Shown piece by piece: positions 16,986 to 25,855 of a stretch of DNA of 64,000 nt. The notes below the pieces were generated by a model. That model did no database searches. It saw nothing but the letters and a program-made list of their open reading frames with translations, and was not told the origin of the DNA. The translations under genes and the position numbers were made by a program. The number at the start of each line of letters is the position of its first letter. Positions within the stretch are counted from its first letter, which is position 1. The DNA comes from Burkholderia sp. (GTDB taxonomy: Bacteria; Pseudomonadota; Gammaproteobacteria; Burkholderiales; Burkholderiaceae), in assembly GCA_031253835.1 (NCBI GenBank), contig JAIRVP010000034.1, forward strand, positions 99,760-163,759. Direction: 5' to 3'.

Positions 16986-17408
16986 CTACCAGCGGCACCC
17001 CGATTTCGCCGAAGCGTCGATATCCGGCGCCCACGCGAAATCGGTTTTCTTGCCGGTGCGCGTGCTGGTGTAGGTCATCGAATAGACCATCGCACCCTGG
17101 CTCATCATTTCGTATTCGCCGTTGATCTTGCCGTCGACCATTTCCCACCAGGTCGTCGTGTATTGATACGGCCGGTCCGCTGCCAGTATTTCCTCGTCCC
17201 GTTGTTTGAGCAGCAGCGGGATCGCCGTCTTCGAATTCGCATAGCGGACGACGCCACCTGACCATTTCGCAACATCGTCGTAGTACATGCGCAATTCGAA
17301 GCGCACGGGCTTGTCGCCGGTCGTCTGAAAGCACAGCACTTCCGTGCTGACTTCGGCCGATGCGGGCAGCGCGATGCAAAGCATCAGCAGGGCGAGCGCT
17401 TTCTTCAT
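16986..17408 (-). CDS. Exported protein of unknown function
   Basis: A 140-residue protein with a clear signal peptide (MKKALALLMLCIALPASAEV, cleavage after ASA). The mature part is about 120 residues, with three cysteines absent from the core except near the ends (VLCFQ and SGCRW), which could form a disulfide. I do not recognise the family. It sits 28 bp downstream of another unknown gene on the same strand, probably in one operon. Confidence 0.75.
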   Translation of the reverse strand: MKKALALLMLCIALPASAEVSTEVLCFQTTGDKPVRFELRMYYDDVAKWSGGVVRYANSKTAIPLLLKQRDEEILAADRPYQYTTTWWEMVDGKINGEYEMMSQGAMVYSMTYTSTRTGKKTDFAWAPDIDASAKSGCRW

Positions 17409-17436
17409 GAGCGTGCGTGAACGATGGTGATCCATT

Positions 17437-17991
17437 TCAACCGACACTGATCTGCGTCGCGCCCGCATCGACGAGCCGGAACAGCAGATCCTCGACGGCC
17501 GTCTCCGGCGCGGAACCGAGATCCGCATTGACGCGCCACCCGTGTTCCGTGCGAACCGGTTCCGACAGGTAATGCACGATGCCGTGCAGCCCGTCTTCGG
17601 CCGGATCGTTCTCGTCGTCGACATCGAACCACGCGAGGAACCACGTCTTGAACGCGTCGACCGCCGCGCTTTCGTCGAGGCCGCCGGCCTCGATCTCGGC
17701 CCAGTCCCACACGAACGGGCGGATCGACACGGCGGCCGTTTCGAGGTCGAACTCGAACGGGTCGAAATCCAGCTGCGTGGTCGAATCGATCATCACGGGC
17801 TGGCCGGCCGCCTCGCCTTCGGCCGCGATGGTGTCGGCGCGGCACGGCAGCGCGAGCGGGCCTTCGGTGGCGAGCGTGCCGTCGGCCTGCCGGTAGGCCG
17901 GCTCGACGATCACCGACGGTTGCGTGGCCGCTTTCGCGAGCAGGTCGGCATAGGGTTGGCGGATGGCGCGGAGCAGTTCGGATACGGTCAT
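17437..17991 (-). CDS. Conserved hypothetical acidic protein
   Basis: A 184-residue cytoplasmic protein, acidic and rich in Asp/Glu (FDVDDENDPAEDG), without signal peptide or membrane segment. Conserved-looking features are the WDWAEIEAGG and AFKTWFLAWFD segments. No family is recognised; the spacing suggests an operon with the exported protein downstream. Confidence 0.72.
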   Translation of the reverse strand: MTVSELLRAIRQPYADLLAKAATQPSVIVEPAYRQADGTLATEGPLALPCRADTIAAEGEAAGQPVMIDSTTQLDFDPFEFDLETAAVSIRPFVWDWAEIEAGGLDESAAVDAFKTWFLAWFDVDDENDPAEDGLHGIVHYLSEPVRTEHGWRVNADLGSAPETAVEDLLFRLVDAGATQISVG

Positions 17992-18393
17992 CGTGGCGTG
18001 TCGGTCGGGCAGAACGATCGGTTGCAGGCAGGCGGTGCACGGTGCGTCCGGCGTCGTGCGGCAGGCCGCTTCGTTACCGGATAGTCGTGATCGTACGGTA
18101 CTTCGGCGAAACGCGAACAGTCGGCCGAACGGCCGGTGCATTCGCATCGCATGGCGCAGGTTTTAGACGTTTACCTTCAAACAATCGAAAACGCCCGTCG
18201 AACGCGTTCGCGTTGTGCTTCAATGAATCCGGTTTGTACTCCTACTAAAATGACAGATTCAGAACAGGCCGGATCATTCACTCACAGGAGACAGTCGATG
18301 GCATGGAAACGGTTTTGATGCGGCAAGCGCGATGGTCTGCAACACCGCCGAACTTCCTTCGATGAAAGCAGGGTATCCCAGGGGCTCCCACCC
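17992..18393. other. Intergenic, 402 bp upstream of the lipase
   Basis: Less GC-rich than its surroundings between about 18160 and 18270. It carries a 6-codon mini-ORF with a strong ribosome-binding site just before the lipase (18298-18318). No other structure was seen. Confidence 0.5.
18298..18318 (+). CDS. Possible leader mini-ORF before the lipase (MAWKRF)
   Basis: ATG-GCA-TGG-AAA-CGG-TTT-TGA is preceded at good distance by CAGGAG (18285-18290), a better ribosome-binding site than that of the lipase. Its TGA overlaps another ATG (TGATG) that opens a 15-codon frame ending at 18365. It is in the same frame as the lipase but stops 75 bp before it. It could be a translational leader or chance. 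Confidence 0.3.
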   Translation: MAWKRF

Positions 18394-19710
18394 ATGTCCT
18401 CCAGACGATTCATGACCGCCGCGGCCGCCGTGTGCGCCGCGCTGGCCATTGCCGCACCGTCGGCCGGCGCCGCCGCACCGACCGTGTCCGATCCGTTCTA
18501 CACGTACACCGGCACCACGCCGCTGGCATCGATTCCACCGGGCACGGTGCTCAAGACGCGCAACGTCACCTATCACGTGGCCGGCATTCCGACCGCCGTG
18601 ACCGCGCAGCAACTGCTGTACCGCACCAACAACGCGCAGAACCAGCCCGTCGTCAACGTGACGTCGGTGATCCGCAGCCAGGTCAGCAACGGTCAGGCCA
18701 TTTCGTACCAGTCGGCCTACGATTCGCTGAACCCGTACGACGAGCCGTCGCAGGTGATCGCCGGCGATCGCGACGTGACCAAGGTCATCAACATCGGCAC
18801 GCTGCTCTACAGCGCGGAATCGATTCCGCTGTCGACGCTGCTGCTGCTCGGCTACAACATCATCGTGCCCGATACGGAAGGCCAGACGGCGGACTTCGCG
18901 GCCGGCCCCGAATACGGGATGACGACGCTCGATTCGATCCGCGCGGCGCTCAATACGCCGTCCACGGGCCTGAATCCGTCGAGCAAGGTCGCGATGATCG
19001 GCTATTCCGGCGGCGCGATCGCGACCAACTGGGCCGCGCAGCTCGCGCCGAGCTATGCGCCCGACATCAACAAGCAGCTCGTCGGCGCGGCGGAAGGCGG
19101 CGTGCTGGTCGATCCCGCGCACAACCTGCGTTACGTCGACGGCAGCATCGTGTGGGGCGGCGTCGCGGCGGCCGCGCTGGCGGGGCTGTCGCGCGGCTAC
19201 AACTTCGACCTGACGCCGTATCTCAGCGACACGGGCGTTGCCGTGTTCAAGGACATCCAGAGCCAGTCGCTCGCGACCATCCTGCCGAAGTACACGGGGC
19301 TGCACTGGAGCACGCTGTTCAAGCCGCAATACGCGAACGACATCAACAGCATTCCGGCCTACGTGACGTATGCGAACAAGGTGAATGCGGGGCTGGCCGC
19401 GTCGCCGACGATCCCGATGTTCATCGGCCAAGGCACGGCCGGTGCGCTCGACGGCACCTTCAGCAGCCAGGTGGGCGACGGCGTGATGCTCGCGTACGAC
19501 GTGCGCGCGCTGGCGCAGAAGTTCTGCGCGAGCGGCACGCCGGTCACGTACACCGAGTATCCGCTCGAGCATGCGGGCGCGATCGTGCCATGGGTGGCCG
19601 GGATGCTGCCCTGGCTCTACGACCGCTTCAACGGGAAGACTGCGCCGAGCAATTGCTGGCTGACGTCGCTGCTGCCGAGCAATTCGCTGGCGCCCGAGAC
19701 GCTGCACTAG
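18394..19710 (+). CDS. Secretory lipase (LIP family)
   Basis: A 438-residue exported esterase/lipase. The signal peptide spans about residues 1-28 (ending AGAAAP). The alpha/beta-hydrolase nucleophile elbow is GYSGG with Ser205; a candidate acid lies in the GALDGTFSSQVGDGV segment and the catalytic His in EYPLEHAGAIVPW (about residue 392). Two C-terminal cysteines (KFCASG, SNCWLT) can form a disulfide. The overall order matches the secretory lipase family (PF03583) found in Candida and actinobacteria, rather than the foldase-dependent LipA/LipB lipases of Burkholderia. A terminator follows. Confidence 0.85.
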   Translation: MSSRRFMTAAAAVCAALAIAAPSAGAAAPTVSDPFYTYTGTTPLASIPPGTVLKTRNVTYHVAGIPTAVTAQQLLYRTNNAQNQPVVNVTSVIRSQVSNGQAISYQSAYDSLNPYDEPSQVIAGDRDVTKVINIGTLLYSAESIPLSTLLLLGYNIIVPDTEGQTADFAAGPEYGMTTLDSIRAALNTPSTGLNPSSKVAMIGYSGGAIATNWAAQLAPSYAPDINKQLVGAAEGGVLVDPAHNLRYVDGSIVWGGVAAAALAGLSRGYNFDLTPYLSDTGVAVFKDIQSQSLATILPKYTGLHWSTLFKPQYANDINSIPAYVTYANKVNAGLAASPTIPMFIGQGTAGALDGTFSSQVGDGVMLAYDVRALAQKFCASGTPVTYTEYPLEHAGAIVPWVAGMLPWLYDRFNGKTAPSNCWLTSLLPSNSLAPETLH

Positions 19711-19737
19711 ACGCGCGGCGCAACACGGCGCATGGCC

Positions 19738-19766
19738 GGGCGACCTTCGACGGGTCGCCTTTTTTC
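19738..19766 (+). terminator. Rho-independent terminator after the lipase
   Basis: Arms GGCGACC (19739-19745) and GGTCGCC (19753-19759) with a 7-nt loop, followed by six T residues. Confidence 0.8.
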
Positions 19767-19901
19767 TTTGCGACGATTTGACCTCGGTCGCGTTGCCTCC
19801 GCCGCTGCCGCCCGCGTTCCCCCGCCGTCGTCCACTGCCGCCTTCTCCGGGTGCCATAATCGAGCCTGCCCATCATTCCAGACGTCCCCCGGAGAATCAC
19901 C

Positions 19902-21032
19902 ATGCAGAACCTCGACAATCCCTCCCATGATCGCGAGGTAGGCAGCGCCGACGCGACGCAGGACACCACGCGCATCGACGACGTCCGCATCGGCGCCGTA
20001 CGCCCGCTGATTTCGCCGGCGCTGCTGCTGGACGAGCTGCCGGTGCCGGCCGGTACGCAGACGCTCGTCGAGGATACGCGCCGCGCGATCGGCGACATCC
20101 TGCACGGCCGCGACGACCGGCTGCTGCTCGTCGTCGGCCCGTGCTCGATCCACGACCACGACCAGGCGCTCGACTACGCGCGCCGCCTGAAGGTCGCCGC
20201 CGATGCACTGAAGGACGACCTGCTGATCACGATGCGCGTCTACTTCGAGAAGCCGCGCACGACGGTCGGCTGGAAGGGCTACATCAACGATCCGCGCCTC
20301 GACGGCAGCTTCCGCATCAACGAAGGGCTGCGCGCCGCGCGGCAGCTGCTGCTCGACATCAATGCGCTCGGCCTGCCGGCGTCGACCGAATTCCTCGACC
20401 TGCTGAGCCCGCAGTACATCGCCGACCTGATCGCGTGGGGCGCGATCGGCGCGCGTACGACCGAGAGCCAGAGTCATCGGCAGCTTGCGTCGGGCCTCAG
20501 CTGCCCGATCGGCTTCAAGAACGGTACCGACGGCGGCGTGCAGGTCGCGGCGGACGCGATCGTCGCGGCCGCCGCGAGCCACGCGTTCATGGGGATGACG
20601 AAGATGGGGATGGCCGCGATCTTCGAGACGCGCGGCAACGACGACGCACACGTGATCCTGCGCGGCGGCAAGACCGGCCCGAACTACGATGCCGAGCATG
20701 TCGAGGCTTGCTGCGCGGTGCTGCGCAAGGCCGGGTTGCGCGAGCAGGTGATGGTCGACTGCTCGCACGCGAACTCGAACAAGTCGCACGACCGGCAGGT
20801 CGACGTCGCGCAGGATCTCGCACGGCAACTGTCGCAGGGCGAGCAGCGGATCGTCGGCGTGATGGTCGAGAGCCACCTCGAGGCCGGGCGCCAGGACCTG
20901 AAGCCGAGCGTGCCGCTGAAGTACGGCGTGTCGATCACCGATGCGTGCCTGAGCTGGACGCAGACGGAGCCGGTGCTCGACGTGCTGGCGGAGGCCGTGC
21001 GGCAACGCAGGGTGCATTCGCGGAATGCGTGA
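19902..21032 (+). CDS. aroG: 3-deoxy-7-phosphoheptulonate synthase (class I DAHP synthase)
   Basis: A 376-residue AroF/G/H-type enzyme that joins phosphoenolpyruvate and erythrose 4-phosphate in the first step of the shikimate pathway. The family blocks are present: VVGPCSIHD (metal-binding Cys), MRVYFEKPRTTVGWKG, GARTTESQSHRQLASG, GFKNGTDG and MVDCSHANSNK. The N-terminal 30 residues carry the small extension that in this family forms part of the feedback site. Which aromatic amino acid inhibits it cannot be told by eye, so the symbol aroG is generic. It is a single gene with a G/C-rich hairpin after the stop. Confidence 0.93.
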   Translation: MQNLDNPSHDREVGSADATQDTTRIDDVRIGAVRPLISPALLLDELPVPAGTQTLVEDTRRAIGDILHGRDDRLLLVVGPCSIHDHDQALDYARRLKVAADALKDDLLITMRVYFEKPRTTVGWKGYINDPRLDGSFRINEGLRAARQLLLDINALGLPASTEFLDLLSPQYIADLIAWGAIGARTTESQSHRQLASGLSCPIGFKNGTDGGVQVAADAIVAAAASHAFMGMTKMGMAAIFETRGNDDAHVILRGGKTGPNYDAEHVEACCAVLRKAGLREQVMVDCSHANSNKSHDRQVDVAQDLARQLSQGEQRIVGVMVESHLEAGRQDLKPSVPLKYGVSITDACLSWTQTEPVLDVLAEAVRQRRVHSRNA

Positions 21033-21040
21033 GGTAACGG

Positions 21041-21060
21041 CGGCGGGTTAGCGCCCGCCG
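21041..21060. terminator. Hairpin after the DAHP synthase gene
   Basis: CGGCGGG and CCCGCCG arms around a 6-nt loop, 8 bp after the stop codon. There is no T-run, so termination efficiency is uncertain. Confidence 0.4.
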
Positions 21061-21362
21061 TCGTCATGTGCGGCACCCCAACGACGATGGGTGCCGAACA
21101 GGTCGTTTCATCACGTCGGATGCGCGCTTGCTCGCGCTTCCGACATCACATCGCGCGCCGGCATCCTGCACGCGCATCATCCCCCCTCGATTGCCCGGTG
21201 GCCACGGCCGGAGTCTCGTGCGCTGCTCCATGCGGAAGCTTCTCGTGAGCGAGTTTTGGCTGCGGTCCGTCGTGTTTCTTCCCGCTATGCGGATCGCGGG
21301 TATTTAGGCCCTTATAGACGAACTAGCGCGGGTGATTGGTGTAGAAGCATTAAATTTAGGAC

Positions 21363-21404
21363 GAATCCTATATTCCGCACCCCATCGATTAGTCAGAATC
21401 CTAT
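21363..21404. promoter_or_regulatory. Paired direct repeats, candidate regulator sites of the pilus operon
   Basis: GAATCCTAT occurs at 21363-21371 and again at 21396-21404. The spacing of 33 bp equals about three helical turns, so the sites face the same side of the DNA. They lie about 270-310 bp upstream of the chaperone start and are candidates for binding by the response regulator encoded at the far end of the locus. Confidence 0.35.
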
Positions 21405-21670
21405 TCAAGCAATACGTTGCGATAGCCGGTGTACTTGGCAAGGCACCGGATAGGCAATAGCGCTGGAGATATCGCGGTCGCTTGAATGATCGGTTGCCGC
21501 TTGCAGCCCGCATCGACGAAGGGCGTCATGATTCGCTCCGTATCGCGGTGGAAATGACTGACCGAGCCGTTCAAGGCATGTCGTCAGTCATTGGGAAGTC
21601 GCCTGGAATTTGACCCGAGCGAGGTGCGACTGCACGTGAATACGTGAAATGGATTCTGTATCGATAAGTT

Positions 21671-22492
21671 ATGCAAATTATTTTCTACAAGAAACTCCGT
21701 ACGTGCCGGATGTCGCTTGCCGCAATCACGATGTCGTTTGTCTCGTCGATCGCCAGCGCGAACATGCTGGTCTATCCGATGGCGGCGTCGATCGGGGCCG
21801 GCAAGGAGTCGGCCGCGGAGCTCCGCATCTATTCGAAATCCGACGCGACGCAGTACGTGAGGGCGATCGCGAAGCGCGTGATCGATCCGGCGACGGATCA
21901 CGAGCGCGAGGAGGCCAGCATGAATTCCGGCGACGACGCGATCGTGATCTCGCCGGCGAAGTTTGCGTTGCCGGCCGGCGGCACGCGGCTCGTGCGCGTG
22001 ATTCCGCTGGGCGTGCCGCAGAAGGAGATGCTGTATCGCGTCTACCTGCAGCCGGCGGCGGCGCCATCCGACGACGATTCCGCGGCGAAGGACGATGTGT
22101 CGGGCAAGGTCAACTTCAGCCTCGTCTGGGCGCCGCTCGTCCGTGTGCTGCCGAAGACGGCCGTGCCCGATTTCGACGTGTCGAACGGCGCGCTGACCAA
22201 TACCGGCAACGTCCGGATCGGCTTGCTCGAAGCTGGCGCATGCCGGTCCGGGCAGGACGATGCTTCATGCCAGTGGACGAAATTCGACCGCAGTGTCTAC
22301 CCGGACCAGCACTTCAGGCTGGAGGGGCTGCATTCCGCACCTTATGTGCGAATCCGATATCGAGTTGGGGGAATGGCAGATGTGCAGCAGAGGGTTGTGC
22401 GCACGCATTCCGTCGACGCGATGACCGCGCCGAGCGCGAACAACGAGGCCCAAACGGGCCGCACCAATGTTTCAACCAACCAGAAGGACTAA
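21671..22492 (+). CDS. cblB: CS1-type pilus periplasmic chaperone
   Basis: A 273-residue chaperone for the alternate chaperone-usher (class 5/CS1) pilus pathway. The signal peptide spans about residues 1-30 (ending SIASAN); the mature protein starts MLVYPMAASIGAGKESAAELRIY, the strand that donates to pilins, followed by YVRAIAKRVIDPATDHE and the TRLVRVIPLGVPQKEMLYRVYL block. It would hold pilins in the periplasm by donor-strand complementation and pass them to the usher. It heads the operon chaperone-pilin-usher-tip, 3 bp before the pilin gene. Similar to CblB of cable pili and CfaA of CFA/I; the symbol is by locus order. Confidence 0.85.
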   Translation: MQIIFYKKLRTCRMSLAAITMSFVSSIASANMLVYPMAASIGAGKESAAELRIYSKSDATQYVRAIAKRVIDPATDHEREEASMNSGDDAIVISPAKFALPAGGTRLVRVIPLGVPQKEMLYRVYLQPAAAPSDDDSAAKDDVSGKVNFSLVWAPLVRVLPKTAVPDFDVSNGALTNTGNVRIGLLEAGACRSGQDDASCQWTKFDRSVYPDQHFRLEGLHSAPYVRIRYRVGGMADVQQRVVRTHSVDAMTAPSANNEAQTGRTNVSTNQKD

Positions 22493-22495
22493 CCC

Positions 22496-22996
22496 ATGCT
22501 GAAATACATTCCGATCGCTGCTGCCGCCCTGATGTCGATGTCGGCCTACGCCGTCCAGAAGGACATTACCGTCACCGCCAACGTCGACACGACGCTCGAA
22601 ATGCTGTCGGCGGACGGCTCGGCACTGCCGACGACCATGCAGATGCAATATCTGCCGGGTACGGGTCTTCAGGCAGCTGTAGTGAACACGAAGATCTTCA
22701 CGAACGACGCGGCGAAGGATCTGCAGATCCGTCTCGCGTCTGACGCGTCGCTGAAGAACCAGACGAGCCCGGGCGCGAAGGAGATTCCGCTGACGGTTTC
22801 GCTGGGCGACACGGAGCTGAGCACGACGGCGGCGACGCTGAAGACCGCGGAACTCTTCCCCGGCGAACTGGCGCAGGGCTCGAACGTGCTGCCGCTGTCG
22901 ATCGGCCAGAAGACTGTCGAAGCCGTCACGGCGTCCGGCAGCTATCAGGGCCTCGTTAGCGTGATCGTCACGCAGAGCGCGGCGGCGGGTCTCTAA
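22496..22996 (+). CDS. cblA: CS1-type fimbrial major subunit (cable-pilin-like)
   Basis: A 166-residue precursor with a signal peptide cleaved after SAYA (residue 19). The mature N-terminus VQKDITVTANVDTTLEMLSADGSALP is unmistakably the donor strand and first block of CS1/CFA/I/cable pilins (given here as VQKDITVTANVDTTLEML). NDAAKDLQIRLA and SYQGLVSVIVTQ match the middle and the C-terminal strand. It polymerises into the pilus shaft. AAGGA precedes the ATG 3 bp after the chaperone stop, implying translational coupling. A strong hairpin with T-run follows, so most transcripts should end here and give pilin in excess of usher and tip. Confidence 0.9.
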   Translation: MLKYIPIAAAALMSMSAYAVQKDITVTANVDTTLEMLSADGSALPTTMQMQYLPGTGLQAAVVNTKIFTNDAAKDLQIRLASDASLKNQTSPGAKEIPLTVSLGDTELSTTAATLKTAELFPGELAQGSNVLPLSIGQKTVEAVTASGSYQGLVSVIVTQSAAAGL

Positions 22997-23014
22997 GCCC
23001 TTCGCAGTATCTAC

Positions 23015-23045
23015 GGGCGCGCCTGAACGGCGCGCCCTATTTTTT
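23015..23045 (+). terminator. Attenuator between major pilin and usher
   Basis: Perfect 9-bp arms GGGCGCGCC (23015-23023) and GGCGCGCCC (23029-23037) with a 5-nt loop are followed by TATTTTTT. It lies 19 bp after the pilin stop inside the operon, where partial termination would set the pilin:usher ratio. Confidence 0.8.
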
Positions 23046-23079
23046 GTAGTAGTCCTTTGAAACTATTTCCTGTTTCCGC

Positions 23080-25782
23080 ATGATTCCATTCGACCTCAAG
23101 AAGACCGTTGTCGCATGCCTGAGCGCTCTGTGTGTGATGGACATCGCGTCCGTCGCACTGGCCGCTTCGGCTGTGCCGCCGGGCTTCGAGGACATCATGA
23201 CGGGGCACGAAGAACGCATCAACGTCAATTTCCTCGGCAAGCCGCTCGGCCTGTTTCGCGTGTTCGTGACGCCGGAAATGGTGCGTTTCGAGGATCCCGC
23301 ACGCCTGTTGCAGGCGCTCGACTCGCAGGTGAAACCGGCGACGGACGTGTCGGCGATCGGCGACGCGTTGTCGAAGTCGATGGCGCGCAACGGCAATCTG
23401 GCCTGCGCGGGGCAGTCGGGCGTGAACGGTTGCGGGTATGTCGACACGGACAGCGCGGCCGTGATCTACGACGAAGGCGAAGGGAGCATCGAGTTGTTCT
23501 TGTCGCGCGATTGGGTGAGCACCGAAGAGCGCGACCAGCGGTTTCGCGAACCGTCGCCGCTGACGGAAAACGCCCTCATCCATCAACAGACGATCAATCT
23601 GTCGGGCGGGCGCGGCTACGAAAGCTTGTCCGTGTCCGGCACGGGTGCACTCGGCATCACGCCGAAGAGTTTTATCGGCGGGAACTGGAACTTTTCCCAT
23701 ACGGGCTATTCGAGGGGATCCGACAGCCATGTCCAGCTTCAGGATCTCTATTACCGCCACGATCTCGGCACCGAGCACTACGCGCAGGCTGGCCGGATGG
23801 ACAACCGCAACCTTGCGAGCGCGCTTGGCGGCAACTTCGGGTTCACGATGCTGCCGGTCGGCACGCTCGACGGCGTGCGGGTTGGCACGACGCTGGCCTA
23901 TGTGAATCCGGAAGTTGCGCAGCAAGGCACGCCGGTCACGCTGCTGTTGCCGCGCGATTCGCGCATCGATGCGTATCGCGGGCAGGAACTGCTGGGCACG
24001 ATCTACATGAGGGCCGGCGTCAATGCGCTCGATACGTCGCGCTTTCCAGAAGGTACCTATCCGCTGACGCTGCGCGTGTTCGAGAACGGCGTACAGGTGC
24101 GCACGCAGACGACGCCGTTCACGAAGACCGGCGGCGGCATCAACTCGCGCACCGCGCAATGGTTCGCGCAGGCAGGCCGACCGTCCGACCGGGATGCACC
24201 CGACGGCGTGGCCGCGGCAGCCGGCGTGCGGATTCCGCTGTTGCGGGAAATGGCGCTGACGAGCGGCATCGCGAGCGTCGGCCAGCACGTGTACAACGAA
24301 ACGGCGCTGGAGTGGCGCCATGCGTTTCCGTTGGGCGTGCTGTCCGCCGGCGGTTCGTTCTTCGTCGGGAACGACGGTTCGCGCGGCAACACGCAGCAGA
24401 TTTCGTTCGCCGACGGCGTGTCGTGGAGCGTGTACCGCTACCAGATGCGCGGCGCGGCGTGCAATGGCCCGGCCGTGTCGTATCGCGACATCGGTTGCTA
24501 CGACATGCTGAACGCAACCGTGTCGTTCCCGCTCGGCAACTGGTCGGCAATGCTCGGCTACACGTACAACAAGAGCGTCGGGCGGGTGCAGGACTGGCAG
24601 CCCGGCATGCTCGACCGTCCTTGGGAAACGCCCGTGCTCCGTCAGGGAGACCAGGTGTCGCGCGCGCTGCAGGCATCGCTGTCGCGATCCGTCACGTGGC
24701 GCAAGATCAGCGCGAACCTGCGCATCGGCGCGTACGCGAACCGCAACACCGGTGCCCGCAGCGAGTACGGCGGCTACGTCGGCGTGACGCTGTCGATGGC
24801 CGAGCCCGCGATGCGACCCGGGAGCGCGTCCGCGTATACGTCGGCGGGCGTCGACGTGCGCACGGATCGCAACAGCACGACGACGAACTACACGCTCGAC
24901 CGCAACTGGAACTGGCAGGGCGACACCTACCGCGAAGTCGCGCTCGGCCTGTCGGGATATGGAACCGACAGCCTGACGGGCACCATGCAGGGCCGCTGGA
25001 AGGGGCGCTACGGCGACGTCGCCGGGTCGGTCGCGAACAGCTACAGCCGCGACAGCGGCGGCAACAACCCGTCGGTGACGGCGAGCTATTCGTCGTCGTT
25101 CGCGGTAGCGCGACAGGGCGTGTTCCTCGGCGCGTCCGCGTCGCAGTCGGATCCGCTCGCGGGCTTCGCCGTCAGGGTTGGCAAGCGCGACGAGGCGAGC
25201 GGCATGGCGGCCGAGGTGCACAGCGATTCGAGTGCCCGGATCAAGGTCGGCTTCGGGCAGCGCGCGCTGCTGCCGGTGTCCGCCTTCACGCCGGTGACGA
25301 CCGAAGTGAACGATGCGGGTGCGCAGTCGGCCGCGGGCGCGACGAGCGTAACCGAGGGGCTCGGCAAGCGCACGCTGTTCATGGTGCCGGGGCAGCTCGC
25401 GTTGCGCGACGTCGATGCGAAGGTGACGTACACCTATGTCGGCCAGGCCTTTTCGAAGGGCGGCGTGCCGCTGTCGGACAGCGTGATTCTCAACGGCGCG
25501 ATGCCGCTGATCGACAGCCAGGGCGGCTTCATTGCCGAGCTGGACCATAAGGAAAGCGAACTTTTCGTCGTCGATGGTCCGACGCTGATGCGTTGCCCGC
25601 TGCACGTGCAGCGCCAGCAGGACGTGCTGATGATGGTGGGCAAGGTGCGCTGCGAAGTGGCCGGGCCGGACGCGTTGCCGGAGTCGCTGCGCAAGCAGGC
25701 CCGCGTGCGCAAGCTGCTGGAGCATCGCTATGTGATGTCGATGCGGGAGCCGACCACGGGCACGACCGACGCGTCGCAATGA
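23080..25782 (+). CDS. cblC: CS1-type pilus outer-membrane usher (CfaC/CooC-like)
   Basis: A 900-residue usher. The signal peptide spans about residues 1-30 (ending VALAAS), then PPGFEDIMTGHEERINVNFLGKPLGLF is the N-terminal plug/strand block of TcfC/CfaC-type ushers. A long central region with alternating Ser/Gly/aromatic strands (about 200-650) is the beta-barrel, and the C-terminal part (VPGQLALRDVDAKVTYTY, then RCPLHVQRQQDVLMMVGKVRCEV) fits the family. It forms the assembly pore in the outer membrane and takes pilin-chaperone complexes. No strong Shine-Dalgarno precedes the ATG, and the attenuator upstream should lower its level. The next gene, the tip protein, is 73 bp away. Confidence 0.88.
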   Translation: MIPFDLKKTVVACLSALCVMDIASVALAASAVPPGFEDIMTGHEERINVNFLGKPLGLFRVFVTPEMVRFEDPARLLQALDSQVKPATDVSAIGDALSKSMARNGNLACAGQSGVNGCGYVDTDSAAVIYDEGEGSIELFLSRDWVSTEERDQRFREPSPLTENALIHQQTINLSGGRGYESLSVSGTGALGITPKSFIGGNWNFSHTGYSRGSDSHVQLQDLYYRHDLGTEHYAQAGRMDNRNLASALGGNFGFTMLPVGTLDGVRVGTTLAYVNPEVAQQGTPVTLLLPRDSRIDAYRGQELLGTIYMRAGVNALDTSRFPEGTYPLTLRVFENGVQVRTQTTPFTKTGGGINSRTAQWFAQAGRPSDRDAPDGVAAAAGVRIPLLREMALTSGIASVGQHVYNETALEWRHAFPLGVLSAGGSFFVGNDGSRGNTQQISFADGVSWSVYRYQMRGAACNGPAVSYRDIGCYDMLNATVSFPLGNWSAMLGYTYNKSVGRVQDWQPGMLDRPWETPVLRQGDQVSRALQASLSRSVTWRKISANLRIGAYANRNTGARSEYGGYVGVTLSMAEPAMRPGSASAYTSAGVDVRTDRNSTTTNYTLDRNWNWQGDTYREVALGLSGYGTDSLTGTMQGRWKGRYGDVAGSVANSYSRDSGGNNPSVTASYSSSFAVARQGVFLGASASQSDPLAGFAVRVGKRDEASGMAAEVHSDSSARIKVGFGQRALLPVSAFTPVTTEVNDAGAQSAAGATSVTEGLGKRTLFMVPGQLALRDVDAKVTYTYVGQAFSKGGVPLSDSVILNGAMPLIDSQGGFIAELDHKESELFVVDGPTLMRCPLHVQRQQDVLMMVGKVRCEVAGPDALPESLRKQARVRKLLEHRYVMSMREPTTGTTDASQ

Positions 25783-25855
25783 TGCACAAGACGTACGCCG
25801 GCAGGCACCGTGCGTTGCCGCTGCGATGCCGAACACATAAGGAAACAACTTTCAT

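Larger units (their letters stand above)
21033..21670. other. Long intergenic region upstream of the pilus operon, 638 bp
   Basis: The region from about 21300 to 21670 is clearly richer in A/T than the rest of the window and is the expected promoter zone of the pilus genes. It holds two GAATCCTAT direct repeats. No gene with a ribosome-binding site was found. Confidence 0.55.
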
